Source: JACJWR01 sp964556255 (GTDB lineage: Bacteria > Actinomycetota > Actinomycetes > S36-B12 > UBA10799). Taken from it: a DNA stretch of 58,585 nt. Below, one piece after another: positions 17,657 through 26,655 of this stretch (the stretch's first letter is position 1; the number at the start of each line of letters is the position of its first letter). The DNA lies in contig CAZKVQ010000014.1 in NCBI GenBank assembly GCA_964556255.1, positions 1 to 58,585 of the forward strand. The letters run 5' to 3'. Made by a program: the position numbers and the translations under genes. The notes beneath the pieces were generated by a model. It had not been told where the DNA came from and ran no database searches. It saw nothing but the letters and a program-made list of their open reading frames with translations.

Positions 17657-17686
17657 GACGCGAATGCTCTGAGACTCCGACACGCT

Positions 17687-17718
17687 GAGTTGCGGACGCG
17701 CCGAGTTACGGACGCGCC
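17687..17718. repeat. Tandem direct repeat, 2 x 16 bp
   Basis: GAGTTGCGGACGCGCC and GAGTTACGGACGCGCC lie head to tail with one mismatch, in the 146-base interval between the convergent zincin and GAP-family genes. No coding use is seen. It may be a by-product of slippage. Confidence 0.6.
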
Positions 17719-17802
17719 GATTCTCGGCCCGCACCGGAATGCCAGACATCCCACGGGCAGGTCGACTGTCGCCGACCGAGGGTTGACACCTCCCGCCCGG
17801 GT

Positions 17803-18504
17803 TCACAACAAGCCGAGATCACTGGCGCCGACCAACGCGGCGCCGACTCCGCAGCCTGCGAGGAATCCCGGCACGACGCTGCCGGAGTGCTTGAGCACGA
17901 AGTCGCGGCCCCGCCCGAGCAGGCGATCCAACCGGCCACGACTGGCGAGTACCAGAATCGTCACGAAAATGAACGTGACGCTCGCCACCACCGACGTGAC
18001 GAAGATGATCGAAACCTTGTCCGCCACTGACAGTCGGCTGCGTTCGATGAGGAGTCCGATGCCCGCCCAATAGGGCACGTTGGTGATGTTGAGCAGCGCA
18101 GTGACGATCGCGAGTTTCCATGCCTCTGCAGGACCCGCGCGCTCGGCGCGGGCCAGAAAGGCCCGGGTCTGCTGCCCGTTCTTCGGGTTCGGGTGGTTTC
18201 GTTGACGCCACCACACGATCGCCCCGGACAGCATCATGGCGCTGCCCAGGACCAGTAGACAGATGCCGAGAATCTCCTTCTCGTGGCTGGTTTCCCTCAG
18301 GTTCACCAGGTAGTGCGCGAGAAAGGAGAACACGCTTATCGCCACTAACTGACATCCGAACCAGGTCGCGGTGAAGGCAGTGGCCGCGCGACCGGCCCGG
18401 CCGGACAGCAGGATGACGGCAAGGCCGGCCAGCGGTAGCGGACTGGTGGCCAACCCCCACGCGAGGTATACGCACAGCCCCAGCGTGGCGCTGAACGAGC
18501 TCAT
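17803..18504 (-). CDS. GAP / Sap (sulfolipid-1-addressing protein) family membrane protein
   Basis: A 233-residue polytopic membrane protein with about six hydrophobic segments. SPLPLAGLAVILLSGRAGRAATAF is split here by its family pattern: SPLPL followed by VILLSG and small-residue repeats, which is characteristic of the actinobacterial GAP family (PF11139), related to LysE-type exporters and including the mycobacterial sulfolipid/glycopeptidolipid-addressing proteins. Its cargo here is unknown. ATG 18504 is chosen because TATCTT ends exactly six bases upstream; the frame is open further to 18597. Confidence 0.75.
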   Translation of the reverse strand: MSSFSATLGLCVYLAWGLATSPLPLAGLAVILLSGRAGRAATAFTATWFGCQLVAISVFSFLAHYLVNLRETSHEKEILGICLLVLGSAMMLSGAIVWWRQRNHPNPKNGQQTRAFLARAERAGPAEAWKLAIVTALLNITNVPYWAGIGLLIERSRLSVADKVSIIFVTSVVASVTFIFVTILVLASRGRLDRLLGRGRDFVLKHSGSVVPGFLAGCGVGAALVGASDLGLL

Positions 18505-18510
18505 GCCGCC

Positions 18511-18516
18511 AAGATA
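18511..18516 (-). promoter_or_regulatory. -10 hexamer TATCTT of a leaderless promoter
   Basis: On the minus strand TATCTT ends six bases before ATG 18504. Confidence 0.5.
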
Positions 18517-18640
18517 GCCGCCCACGAGGGTTGGCCTGCCCGCTGCCAGATCGGTCCGCAAATTCCCCGGGTCGACCCGCAGGCGGTAACGTCGCACGAG
18601 AAGCCTGTCGTTCGAGTTGCCAGATCCAAAGGAGTTAGCG

Positions 18641-18991
18641 ATGGCCCCCGACGGTCGTTATCCGGCTGCTGTCCCTCCGAGACAGCCGGCGACCGCCCAC
18701 GGGTACCCGCCGAATCGCGGAATCGAGAACGGCTTTGGCACCGGGGCTCTCATTCTGGGGGTCATGAGTGTGGTGCCGTGCTTCTGGACCTCCGGCTTCG
18801 GCGTGGTGGGCGGTTTCATAACGTCCTTCTTCGCGATCGCGCTGGGAATCACCGGCCGTCAGAAGGCTGCAGCGGGCAGGGCGACCAACGGGAACTTCGC
18901 GCTGGGGGGCCTTGTGCTCGGCTGCGTCGGTCTGGTTCTCGCGTTCATCACCACCGCGACACTGCTGATTTCGCTGGTCGCGGGAGGCTGA
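18641..18991 (+). CDS. Small DUF4190-like membrane protein
   Basis: A 116-residue protein with a proline-rich cytosolic N-terminus and two long hydrophobic segments, GALILGVMSVVPCFWTSGF and LGGLVLGCVGLVLAFITTA, the pattern of DUF4190-type proteins in which GxxAxxLGxxGxxxA helices pair. An ideal AAAGGAG stands six bases before ATG 18641, so this gene has a leader, with a possible -10 TAACGT at 18587. The next gene follows after seven bases and encodes a similar two-helix protein. Function unknown. Confidence 0.75.
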   Translation: MAPDGRYPAAVPPRQPATAHGYPPNRGIENGFGTGALILGVMSVVPCFWTSGFGVVGGFITSFFAIALGITGRQKAAAGRATNGNFALGGLVLGCVGLVLAFITTATLLISLVAGG

Positions 18992-18998
18992 TGCGCCA

Positions 18999-19415
18999 AT
19001 GAGTACTCGCGACGATGTCCCCGACGCGGAGCCGGATGGTACCGACGCCGAGATCGGTGCTCCGGACGGCGAGAACGGTGTTCCCGACGGCGAGACAGCC
19101 AACGCCGCAGACCCGGAGTCCGGTCTAGCCAGTCAGGCACCGGACGCCAGCACCCCGGACACCGGGACCTCGATTGGCAGCACGCAGGAAGTCGGTCGCG
19201 AATCCCGTGGGGTGGGCATCTGGGCGCTGCTGTTCGGTATTGCGAGCGTCTTCTGCTGCTTCCCGGCAGGCATCATCGCGATTGTCCTAGGCGTTCGGGG
19301 TCGTCGACGGACCGTCGGCAACACCACGATGGCCACTCTGGGACTTCTACTCGGCGTGATCGGCCTGCTGGGGACGGCCGTGGCGTTCGGCTACTACATC
19401 GGCGTGCTCGGCTGA
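18999..19415 (+). CDS. Small DUF4190-like membrane protein with acidic N-terminus
   Basis: A 138-residue protein. Residues 1-70 are acidic, low in complexity and probably disordered, with repeated short D/E-G-x units such as PDGENGVPDGET. The second half has two hydrophobic segments, GIWALLFGIASVFCCFPAGI and TLGLLLGVIGLLGTAVAFGY, joined by a basic loop RGRRRT, as in its upstream neighbour. The two genes form a likely operon and may be diverged duplicates. Function unknown. Confidence 0.7.
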   Translation: MSTRDDVPDAEPDGTDAEIGAPDGENGVPDGETANAADPESGLASQAPDASTPDTGTSIGSTQEVGRESRGVGIWALLFGIASVFCCFPAGIIAIVLGVRGRRRTVGNTTMATLGLLLGVIGLLGTAVAFGYYIGVLG

Positions 19416-19452
19416 CGGGGCGGCTGACGGCGCCTGCGGTTGGTTTACCTGG

Positions 19453-19458
19453 CAGGAT
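19453..19458 (+). promoter_or_regulatory. Possible -10 hexamer CAGGAT (leaderless)
   Basis: CAGGAT ends six bases before GTG 19465. Confidence 0.35.
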
Positions 19459-19464
19459 CGTGAC

Positions 19465-21537
19465 GTGACCACAATCGACGGACTCGATACCCGACCCCTG
19501 GTCGACAGGACTGCTGGTGCTGGTCTACTCCTTGCGGCATGGGCCGCCGGGCGTAGTTACCAACCAGGGCTGCTCACCCGGGCCACGATGAATCAAGCCG
19601 TGATCACCGGCGTAACAGCGGCGACGGCATACGCATGGGGAACCGCGAGCCACTCGGTCCTCTCCGCCTTCGCGCGCCGAATCGCGGGAGGTCGGGCCAC
19701 CGCCACTAGCATGATCGCCGTCGATACAGCTGCCGCCGTGGCAGCTGGCGGCGCGGCGGTTGCCCTGCGTTGGCGGGAGCACGAGAACGGCAAGCGGGCG
19801 CTGGGGCGGCTGGCTGCGGGCGCGACGGCCGCCAGCGCGATTGCCGGCGTTGGTGCCGTAGGCGTCGCGACAACCAACCCGACCCGCGCCAACCGTGCGC
19901 TGCTGCTGGCGGCCGCGGCGGCGGGAGGTCTGTCCTGGCTCGCCACCAGACCGTGGCGACAGCGGCCCGGCTCGATGCTGGCGCCAGACAAGTTCTACGA
20001 GGACCGGGTGCGTGAGGTGTCGCCGCTCAAGGCCACCGGAATTGGAGTGGGGGTCCTGGGTCTTACCTACGGCTTGGCGGCGGCTGAGACCGCGATAAGT
20101 CACACCGTCGCCCGTGGTGCTGCAGCACTGGTGGGCGGTGAAGCCTCCGACCATCGTTCCCTCGGCCGAATTGGTGCGGCCGCGATCACCTTCGGCACGG
20201 GTTGGCTCATCCTGAGTGCGGTGACCTCGAAGCTGGACGAGGGCGGCGACGGTATGGAACCTGGCCATCTGACACCCCCGGAGGCCGCGGAGGTCACGGG
20301 CAGTCCCGCGTCCGGCGTCGCGTGGGGCACCTTGACCCGGGAGGGACGTCGCTGGCTGAGCATGGCACTCACCCCGGCCGGGATCGACGCCGTGATGGGG
20401 ACGACGAACGCGAAACAACCGATTCGGGTCTACTCCTCGACGGGGGAGTCAGACGACGAGGTCGATCGTGTTGAGCTGTTGCTCGCGGAGATCGACAGGA
20501 CCCATGCGCTTGAGCGCAAGTACTTCGCGCTGTTCTCCCCGACGGGTTCGGGATATGTGAACTATGTCGCGAACGAGACGCTGGAGTATCTGTCCGGAGG
20601 TGACTGTGCCAGTGCTGCGATTCAGTACTCGGTGCTGCCATCCTCCCTTTCCCTCACCAAGGTGGCAGCAGGGACGGCGCAGACCAGGATGGTGCTGGAA
20701 GGGATCATGCAGCGCATCCGGGCGATGGCCCCTGAGAGTCGACCTGTCTTCCTGCTCTTCGGTGAGAGCCTCGGATCCCAGGTGAGCGAGGAGATGTTCC
20801 GCGACACCTACACCTACGGTCTGCAGGGATCGGGAATCGACTCCGCGATCTGGATCGGGACGCCTGCGGCCACCGAGTGGTACCAGCAGATCTGGGGCGA
20901 GCGAACAATCACCGAAGTACCGGAGCTCGGACCGAAGGTGGGTGACCGATCGCTCTACCTGCCGCGTGCCATCCACGACTGGCACGACCTGCCCGATGAT
21001 CAGAAGGAGCAGGTCGGCTACCTGCTCCTGCAGAATGGCGACGACCCGATCCCGAAATTCGCGGCGCCGCTCATCTGGCGACGGCCGGCCTGGCTCTGCC
21101 CGCCGGACCAGCGTCCACCTGGAACCCCCCGGAATACCAGCTGGATGCCGGTGAGCACATTCTTCGCCACCTTCTTCGACATGATGAACGCCCTGGTACC
21201 GATTCCGGGCACCTTCGCCGAGGGCGGGCACGACTACCGGGAAGTGCTGCCGGACACGATCAGAACGGTATGGGATCTCGAGGCGACCTCCGAACAGATG
21301 GAGCGGGTGCAAGCCGCGCTCCGGCAACGGGAGTTGGCATGGGAGTTGCATCGTCAGTGGACAGCCGCACTGGCGAAATCGTCGGCTGACACCGATGAGG
21401 CCCAACGCAAAGTCCTCGAGAAGGCCTCGGGATGGGTCGGTCGGTCGCTCACCGCGGCCGATGTCGAGCAGATCATCGACCGGGGCCTGCAACCGAGACC
21501 GGAGCCCGCCACTGCAGTGGGCGGGAAGGTGCAGTGA
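19465..21537 (+). CDS. Membrane alpha/beta-hydrolase (Abhydrolase_9-like)
   Basis: A 690-residue protein. The N-terminal 270 residues are alanine-rich membrane segments; the C-terminal 400 form an alpha/beta-hydrolase-like domain in which FLLFGESLGSQV carries the nucleophile-elbow GESLG serine. EGGHDYREVLPDTIRT near the C-terminus could supply the catalytic histidine. This arrangement matches the actinobacterial family with Abhydrolase_9_N and Abhydrolase_9 domains, known in mycobacteria but of unknown substrate. It is co-translated with the downstream beta-propeller gene through a four-base GTGA overlap. Confidence 0.82.
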   Translation: MTTIDGLDTRPLVDRTAGAGLLLAAWAAGRSYQPGLLTRATMNQAVITGVTAATAYAWGTASHSVLSAFARRIAGGRATATSMIAVDTAAAVAAGGAAVALRWREHENGKRALGRLAAGATAASAIAGVGAVGVATTNPTRANRALLLAAAAAGGLSWLATRPWRQRPGSMLAPDKFYEDRVREVSPLKATGIGVGVLGLTYGLAAAETAISHTVARGAAALVGGEASDHRSLGRIGAAAITFGTGWLILSAVTSKLDEGGDGMEPGHLTPPEAAEVTGSPASGVAWGTLTREGRRWLSMALTPAGIDAVMGTTNAKQPIRVYSSTGESDDEVDRVELLLAEIDRTHALERKYFALFSPTGSGYVNYVANETLEYLSGGDCASAAIQYSVLPSSLSLTKVAAGTAQTRMVLEGIMQRIRAMAPESRPVFLLFGESLGSQVSEEMFRDTYTYGLQGSGIDSAIWIGTPAATEWYQQIWGERTITEVPELGPKVGDRSLYLPRAIHDWHDLPDDQKEQVGYLLLQNGDDPIPKFAAPLIWRRPAWLCPPDQRPPGTPRNTSWMPVSTFFATFFDMMNALVPIPGTFAEGGHDYREVLPDTIRTVWDLEATSEQMERVQAALRQRELAWELHRQWTAALAKSSADTDEAQRKVLEKASGWVGRSLTAADVEQIIDRGLQPRPEPATAVGGKVQ

Positions 21538-22589
21538 CGGTGTCCGCTTCGTCGGTGCCGAAACCGCCTCTGGCCCCCGCGTGTTGGACACCCCAACCCG
21601 ATGGTGGTCTCACAGGTCGGTTCGCACCCACCTCAACACCTGCCGGACTGCAGCGGTGGCGACTTCCCGGGGTCGGCCCCGAGGACGTCGTTGTGGCTGA
21701 CTCGGGCGCCGTGTACACCGGGATCGAAGGTGGCCCGGTACTGCGTTTGACCGATGAGGGTAAGACGATCTCTGAGGTCGCCGATACCGGCGCCAGGCCC
21801 ACGGGAATCGAGCTCGACCGGGACGGCGGTCTGGTCGTGTGCGACTCCCACCGCGGACTACTCCGGGTCGATCCGCGTACGTCGAAGGTCACGACGTTGG
21901 TCTCCGAGGTCGCCGGCGCGCCCCTGGTGTTCACCAACAATTGCTCCGTCGCGGCGGACGGATCGGTCTATTTCAGCGACAGTTCTCGCAAGTTTCCGAT
22001 CGAGCACTTCACGGGAGATCTGCTGGAAGGGCGCGCAACCGGGCGTCTGCTGAAGTGGTCGGCAGATGAAGGCGTTCAGGTCATCCTCGACGAATTGCGC
22101 TTCGCCAACGGCGTTGCACTGGCGGAGGACGATTCGTACCTTCTGCTAGCCGAGACCGCCGGCTACGGCATTCGGAAGGTGCACCTCACGGGCCGTCGCG
22201 CTGGGCAGTCGGAGTATCTGCTGGAGAACCTGCCCGGGTCACCGGACAACATCTCCCGTGGCGAGGACGGCATCTTCTGGGTCGCCTTCCCGAGTACCCG
22301 AAATGCTCTGCTCGACCGGCTGCTTCCCAGGCCGGGCGCAATCCGGCGGGCGGTGTGGGCGCTGCCCGAGAAGCTGTCCCCGCAACCGGCCCAGGTGATC
22401 CTTGTGATGGGTATCACCGGCGACGGGGAGGTTCGCCATGTGATCTACGCCAAAGGCGACCGCTACCAGTTCGTCACCGGTGTGCGGGAGCATGGCGGGT
22501 GGTTGTACCTGGGGAGTCTGACCGAGGATGCAGTTGCCAGGTTTCCCAAGCCGAAGGACTCATCGAGGCCGAAGACCCCGCGGTCGTAG
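21534..22589 (+). CDS. Strictosidine-synthase-like / SMP-30 beta-propeller protein
   Basis: A 351-residue six-bladed beta-propeller of the strictosidine synthase / APMAP / SMP-30 group. Diagnostic blocks are LVVCDSHRGLLRVD, VYFSDSSRKFP, FANGVALAEDDSYLLLAET and LPGSPDNISRGEDG, in the same order as in APMAP. Members are Ca2+-dependent lactonases or arylesterases, so a hydrolase role is likely. No signal peptide is seen. GTG 21534 overlaps the upstream stop as GTGA, so it may work with the membrane hydrolase on one substrate; that link is inferred from coupling only. Confidence 0.82.
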   Translation: MTVSASSVPKPPLAPACWTPQPDGGLTGRFAPTSTPAGLQRWRLPGVGPEDVVVADSGAVYTGIEGGPVLRLTDEGKTISEVADTGARPTGIELDRDGGLVVCDSHRGLLRVDPRTSKVTTLVSEVAGAPLVFTNNCSVAADGSVYFSDSSRKFPIEHFTGDLLEGRATGRLLKWSADEGVQVILDELRFANGVALAEDDSYLLLAETAGYGIRKVHLTGRRAGQSEYLLENLPGSPDNISRGEDGIFWVAFPSTRNALLDRLLPRPGAIRRAVWALPEKLSPQPAQVILVMGITGDGEVRHVIYAKGDRYQFVTGVREHGGWLYLGSLTEDAVARFPKPKDSSRPKTPRS

Positions 22590-22613
22590 GCGCCCGGACC
22601 TCAGCGACGCCGC

Positions 22614-23579
22614 TTAGGGGCGGAGGATGAGTTTGCCGGTGCTGCGCCGGGCGCGCAGGTCCTCGTGCGCAACGCGGGCATCGGCTAGGGCATAGGCGGC
22701 GCCGGGTAGCGTGCGCAACCTGCCGTCGGCGACCATCGACACCAGCTCCGCCAACGGGGCCGCCACCATGCCCACGGGATCGACCGCGATGGCGTCGTTG
22801 AGCCAGAAGCCGATCACCGACTTCGAGCCCACCATGAGGGCGCCCGGTGACAGCGGAGTCGGTGCCTCCCGCGATGCCATGCCGAACGTCACGAGTCGAC
22901 CGAAGCGGGCCAGCGCAGAAAGCGACTCATCGAAGACCCGCCCGCCTGTCATCTCCAGGACGACGTCGATGCGCGAGCCACCATTGGCCTCCCGCAACGC
23001 CCCGGCGAGGTCGTCGGTGGCAGGATCCACGGCCGCATCGGCGCCCAGCTCCAGAGCGAGGTCGCGCTTCTCAGCGGTGCTTGCCGTTGCTATCACTCGT
23101 CCGGCACCGAAGGTTGCGGCCAACTGAACCGCGAGGCTTCCCACGCCGCCGGCCGCAGCGTGCACCACGACCGACTCTCCTGGGGCCAACCGCGCCGATG
23201 TGCGCAGCAGATGCCACGCAGTCAGTCCTTGTACCAGCAGCGAGAGCGCGGCGTTGTCCGAGACACCCGGCGGGACCTCAAACGTGGCCAACGGATTCAC
23301 CAGGGCAAGCTCGGCATACCCACCCTTGCCGCTGGCGGTGAATCCACAGACGCGCCGACCGTCTGGCAGAAGCCCCAGCACCTCCGCTCCGGGCACCATG
23401 GGCAGCTCCTGAGCCGACAGGTACGAGTTGTCGGTGGCGTGGGTGTCGGCGTAGTTGACGCCGGCCGCCTGCACCTGCAGGACTTGAAGCCCCGAGTCCT
23501 CAGGAACCTCAGGATCCGCAACGTCTGCCGGGACCAGCACTTCGGGGCCGCCGAACTCAACTACTTCAATGGCACGCAT
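22614..23579 (-). CDS. Zinc-independent NADPH:quinone oxidoreductase-like MDR enzyme
   Basis: A 321-residue medium-chain dehydrogenase/reductase. The N-terminal GroES-like domain lacks the zinc-binding cysteines of alcohol dehydrogenases; the Rossmann domain carries VVVHAAAGGVGSLAVQLA, the AAGGVG form typical of quinone oxidoreductases, and STAEKRDLALELGAD follows. It should use NADPH to reduce a quinone or enone. ATG 23579 is preferred over the GTG two codons upstream because TAGGGT ends exactly six bases before it. It lies downstream of, but is probably transcribed separately from, the GGDEF-EAL gene. Confidence 0.9.
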   Translation of the reverse strand: MRAIEVVEFGGPEVLVPADVADPEVPEDSGLQVLQVQAAGVNYADTHATDNSYLSAQELPMVPGAEVLGLLPDGRRVCGFTASGKGGYAELALVNPLATFEVPPGVSDNAALSLLVQGLTAWHLLRTSARLAPGESVVVHAAAGGVGSLAVQLAATFGAGRVIATASTAEKRDLALELGADAAVDPATDDLAGALREANGGSRIDVVLEMTGGRVFDESLSALARFGRLVTFGMASREAPTPLSPGALMVGSKSVIGFWLNDAIAVDPVGMVAAPLAELVSMVADGRLRTLPGAAYALADARVAHEDLRARRSTGKLILRP

Positions 23580-23585
23580 GGGCAC

Positions 23586-23591
23586 ACCCTA
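23586..23591 (-). promoter_or_regulatory. -10 hexamer TAGGGT of a leaderless promoter
   Basis: On the minus strand TAGGGT ends six bases before ATG 23579. Confidence 0.5.
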
Positions 23592-23593
23592 GA

Positions 23594-23606
23594 CCCCGGC
23601 TCGGGG
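23594..23606 (-). terminator. Possible short terminator hairpin after the GGDEF-EAL gene
   Basis: CCCCG and CGGGG flank a three-base loop, between the stop of the GGDEF-EAL gene (23617) and the promoter of the quinone oxidoreductase. The stem is only five pairs and there is no U-tract, so this is weak. Confidence 0.3.
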
Positions 23607-23616
23607 GTGAGCACGG

Positions 23617-25992
23617 TCAGGCCAGCGGCCGCTGACCGCCTGAGACCGCGATGTCGAGGGGGTGGTCGGTTGGGGTCCCGAGCAGGAAGCCCTGGCCCAG
23701 GCTGAAGCCGGCGCGGAGAAGTTCCTGACGCTCCGCCTCCGTCTCAACTCCCTCGACGACGATCGTGACATCGAGGGCGCGGACCATGTTGACCACACCC
23801 CGCAGGAATGCTTCGTGTCGGGGGCTGTCCGGGGTAGGCGAACGTACGAAGTCACGGTCGACCTTGACGATGTCGACGCCGAGACGTTCGAGTTGAGTAA
23901 GCGAACTGTAGCCGGTTCCGAAGTCGTCCAACGCCACCCTGACCCCGGCTCGACGCAGGAGCGAGAGCGACGAGGCGACGGCCTCGCCCTCGGCAAGACT
24001 GTGCTCGGTCACCTCCAGCACCAGGCTTGTCGCCAGGACGTCCGTGCCCTCCAACGCCGCCAGTACAAGGGTGGGGAAACCCGGCTCGAGTAGCTGCTGC
24101 ACAGAGACGTTGACCGACATTACGACGGCCGGCGACATGCCCTCGGAGCGCCACCGCGCGAGTTGTTCCAGGGCCTCCTCCAGCACCCAGCCGCCGATGG
24201 CGACGATCTCCCGATTCTCCTCCGCCATGTCCAGGAACGCGTCGGGAGGTACCAGGCCATGGCCAGGGCGCTCCCACCGAAGCAGAGCCTCGTACCCGAA
24301 GACCTCCCCGCTGGTCATGTCCAGGATCGGTTGGTAGAGCAGGCGCAGTTCGGAATTCTCGGTCGCCTTCTTCAACGCACTGCTGAGCTTCAACCTGTCG
24401 GTGGCCTCCGCAGCGAGGGTGCTGTCGAACAGGTGCCAACGATTGCGACCGTCGGCCTTGGCCCGGTACATCGCAAGGTCGGCCTCGTGGAGGAGTTCGC
24501 CGGCCGATGACGTGTTCGCGTTGATGGCGACCCCGATGCTCGCTGTCACCCATACCGGCGTGTCGGCGATGATGATCGGTTCCGCCAGATCGCTCAAGAG
24601 GCGTTGCGCCAGTTCGGCCGCACCCTGACCGGCCTTCAGCCCTGGGCAAAGGACGACGAACTCATCGCCGGCAAGCCGAAACAGAATGTCGTCTGCGCGG
24701 ATCGCAGCGTGCAGTCTTCGGACCACGCTCACCAGCAACTGATCACCCGCCTCATGGCCCAGCGAGTCGTTGACGTCCTTGAAGCGGTCGAGATCGACGA
24801 ACAGCACACCGAGCGAGGAATCCGGCGTCCGCCGCTGCAGCAGAGTCTCCAACTCGTCCATCAAGGTCAGGCGATTCGGCAGGCCGGTGAGCGGATCATG
24901 GCGGGCCTGAAAGGTGAGCCGCTGCTCCGCGTCATCACGCTCCACCGCGATGGCGAGCAGGCCCGCGCAGACGCCGGCCTGTTCCTTTGCCTCGTCGCTG
25001 AGGTCGCTGGGTGCGAATACCTCGAGACGCGCCTGGTTCGTGGGGGCGTCGCTGGCCTCCGTCGGAGTCCTGGAGCTCTGGATCCTCCTCTGCCACACGG
25101 GTCTGGCGGGGGACTCGGCATCCTCGGGGGGTACCGGACCGGCGGTCACAACCAACCCGCCGCAGCTGACCCTCGCCGCGGTATCGGGTCTGTCCAACAC
25201 GGCCAGGTCGGCCACCAGAGCGAGGGTGTCCGCCAGGGGTTGGCCGGTGGCAATCGCCTCCAACACCCTCGACTGACCGGCCGACGCGCGTCCGGCGCCG
25301 GCCAGTGCCGATCTCGCCGTCATCAGGGCAGCTTCTTCGTCGGCAAGCAGCCGTCGCGCCCGTCGGTTGTTGAGTACTAGCAGGCGGGCGATTGTGGCGG
25401 CCAGGGCGGCGGCCAACAGGATCGACGCGATCACAAGTCGGGTCTGACGTCGTTGGGCGTCCGCTTGCTGCTGGGCGATGGCCCTGCTCCTCGCGGCGGC
25501 CTTCTGCTGATACTCGGTGACCAGTTGCTTCCCCTGGAAATCGAGATTGTCGACGACGGGCAGCAGACTGGCAGACCAACTTGCGCGCTGGGCATCGGGC
25601 AGGATCCCGGCAGGCGCGTTGGCGAACGCCGCATCGAAGTCGGCCAGCCCGGCCATGAGTTGGGGGTCGGTGGCTGCGGGGTTGGGGCCGTTCTCGCCCA
25701 CCACCGCGAGGCGCCGGGCCAATAGGGCACGCGCCACCTGGACGTCGCGGCGGGTGGCATTGCCGGCCAACCAAGCGTTGGCCTTGAGTGCGAGGTTGCC
25801 GGCTTCGCGCTGGCTGAAGACGAGGTTGGCGGCGTCCGACTCGGTGGTCAGCAGGAATTGGGCGTCGCGGTCCGCCGCGCTCGCGTTCTGGTTGGCCCGG
25901 TAGACGAGCGCCGATAGGCAGGCGATGAGCGCCACGCCAAGCACGACGGCCAGGAGTCGCAACAGCCGGGCTCCGCCGTTCGACCTGCGCAT
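23617..25992 (-). CDS. Membrane-anchored GGDEF-EAL cyclic di-GMP enzyme
   Basis: A 791-residue protein. A membrane segment at about 10-30, an extracytoplasmic helical region to about 185, and a second membrane segment (LVIASILLAAALAATIARLLV) precede a GAF-like linker, then GGDEF and EAL. The cyclase signature is AGDEF (441-445) in place of GGDEF, with an RADD I-site; the phosphodiesterase residues look intact (EALL at 568-571, NVSVQQL, LEVTEHS, DDFGTGYSS, VKVDRDF, EGVET). It is probably a phosphodiesterase, with uncertain cyclase activity. ATG 25992 follows AGGAGGGAGGG. A lipoprotein gene lies 46 bases upstream on the same strand. Confidence 0.92.
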   Translation of the reverse strand: MRRSNGGARLLRLLAVVLGVALIACLSALVYRANQNASAADRDAQFLLTTESDAANLVFSQREAGNLALKANAWLAGNATRRDVQVARALLARRLAVVGENGPNPAATDPQLMAGLADFDAAFANAPAGILPDAQRASWSASLLPVVDNLDFQGKQLVTEYQQKAAARSRAIAQQQADAQRRQTRLVIASILLAAALAATIARLLVLNNRRARRLLADEEAALMTARSALAGAGRASAGQSRVLEAIATGQPLADTLALVADLAVLDRPDTAARVSCGGLVVTAGPVPPEDAESPARPVWQRRIQSSRTPTEASDAPTNQARLEVFAPSDLSDEAKEQAGVCAGLLAIAVERDDAEQRLTFQARHDPLTGLPNRLTLMDELETLLQRRTPDSSLGVLFVDLDRFKDVNDSLGHEAGDQLLVSVVRRLHAAIRADDILFRLAGDEFVVLCPGLKAGQGAAELAQRLLSDLAEPIIIADTPVWVTASIGVAINANTSSAGELLHEADLAMYRAKADGRNRWHLFDSTLAAEATDRLKLSSALKKATENSELRLLYQPILDMTSGEVFGYEALLRWERPGHGLVPPDAFLDMAEENREIVAIGGWVLEEALEQLARWRSEGMSPAVVMSVNVSVQQLLEPGFPTLVLAALEGTDVLATSLVLEVTEHSLAEGEAVASSLSLLRRAGVRVALDDFGTGYSSLTQLERLGVDIVKVDRDFVRSPTPDSPRHEAFLRGVVNMVRALDVTIVVEGVETEAERQELLRAGFSLGQGFLLGTPTDHPLDIAVSGGQRPLA

Positions 25993-26038
25993 GATCCCTC
26001 CCTCCTCGTCTGATTGGAGAGCCGCGCCGCTGACCCCG

Positions 26039-26650
26039 TTACTGCGTCTGGATCGACCCGAGGCTCCAGGTCCAGGCGTCGAGGTTGGTCGCTGTCGGAG
26101 TGCCGTCCGGGAAGACGATGCGGATGGGTCCGCCCTCGGACATCGCAATGTCCTTCCCGTCGACCTTAGTGGCGATCAGGGCATCGGAACCGGTGAACGT
26201 CGCCACGGGCGCGGCATAGGAGTACTCGTTGATGGCGATGGTGTTGATCGTGGCGGAGTCGGGAATTCCAGCCTTGGCCAGTACCGCGGCCATCGGAACT
26301 CCGGTGAACGTCTGCTGCTTCTTGACGAACGGTTCGTTGATAGTGATCGTCTTCTGCTCCAAGCCGCCGAGTTGGTTCAGTGACAGCGTGGTCTGCTTCT
26401 TCTCAGGGTTAGTGATGGTCAGGACCGTCTCGTCCGGCGCCGGCGGGTCTACCGGAGGTGCACTGCCGTAGGGGTTGGTGGCGCTCGCCGATGCGCCCGG
26501 CGAGGCCGCCGTGGCGGCACTGCTTGCACTGCCCGAGGCGCTGGGTGAGCCGCTCTCAGCGCTGCCGCCCGCGGAGCCGCAGGCAACGAGGGTGGCCGCC
26601 GCCAGCATTGGGACAAGGATGGCCGAGGTGACCGCGGGCACTCTTCGCAT
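26039..26650 (-). CDS. Lipoprotein with molybdopterin-oxidoreductase-like (SUOX-fold) domain
   Basis: A 203-residue lipoprotein: signal sequence, lipobox LVAC with Cys24, then a Ser/Ala-rich linker to about residue 60. The folded part (TVLTITNPEKKQTTLSLNQL, then FTGVPMAAVLAKAGIPD) resembles the substrate-binding segment of sulfite-oxidase-type molybdopterin proteins, but is too short to hold the cofactor and lacks an obvious cofactor cysteine. It may bind a small ligand outside the membrane. It lies just upstream of the GGDEF-EAL gene in the same direction and may feed a signal to it; this is inferred. Confidence 0.72.
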   Translation of the reverse strand: MRRVPAVTSAILVPMLAAATLVACGSAGGSAESGSPSASGSASSAATAASPGASASATNPYGSAPPVDPPAPDETVLTITNPEKKQTTLSLNQLGGLEQKTITINEPFVKKQQTFTGVPMAAVLAKAGIPDSATINTIAINEYSYAAPVATFTGSDALIATKVDGKDIAMSEGGPIRIVFPDGTPTATNLDAWTWSLGSIQTQ

Positions 26651-26655
26651 GCTTT

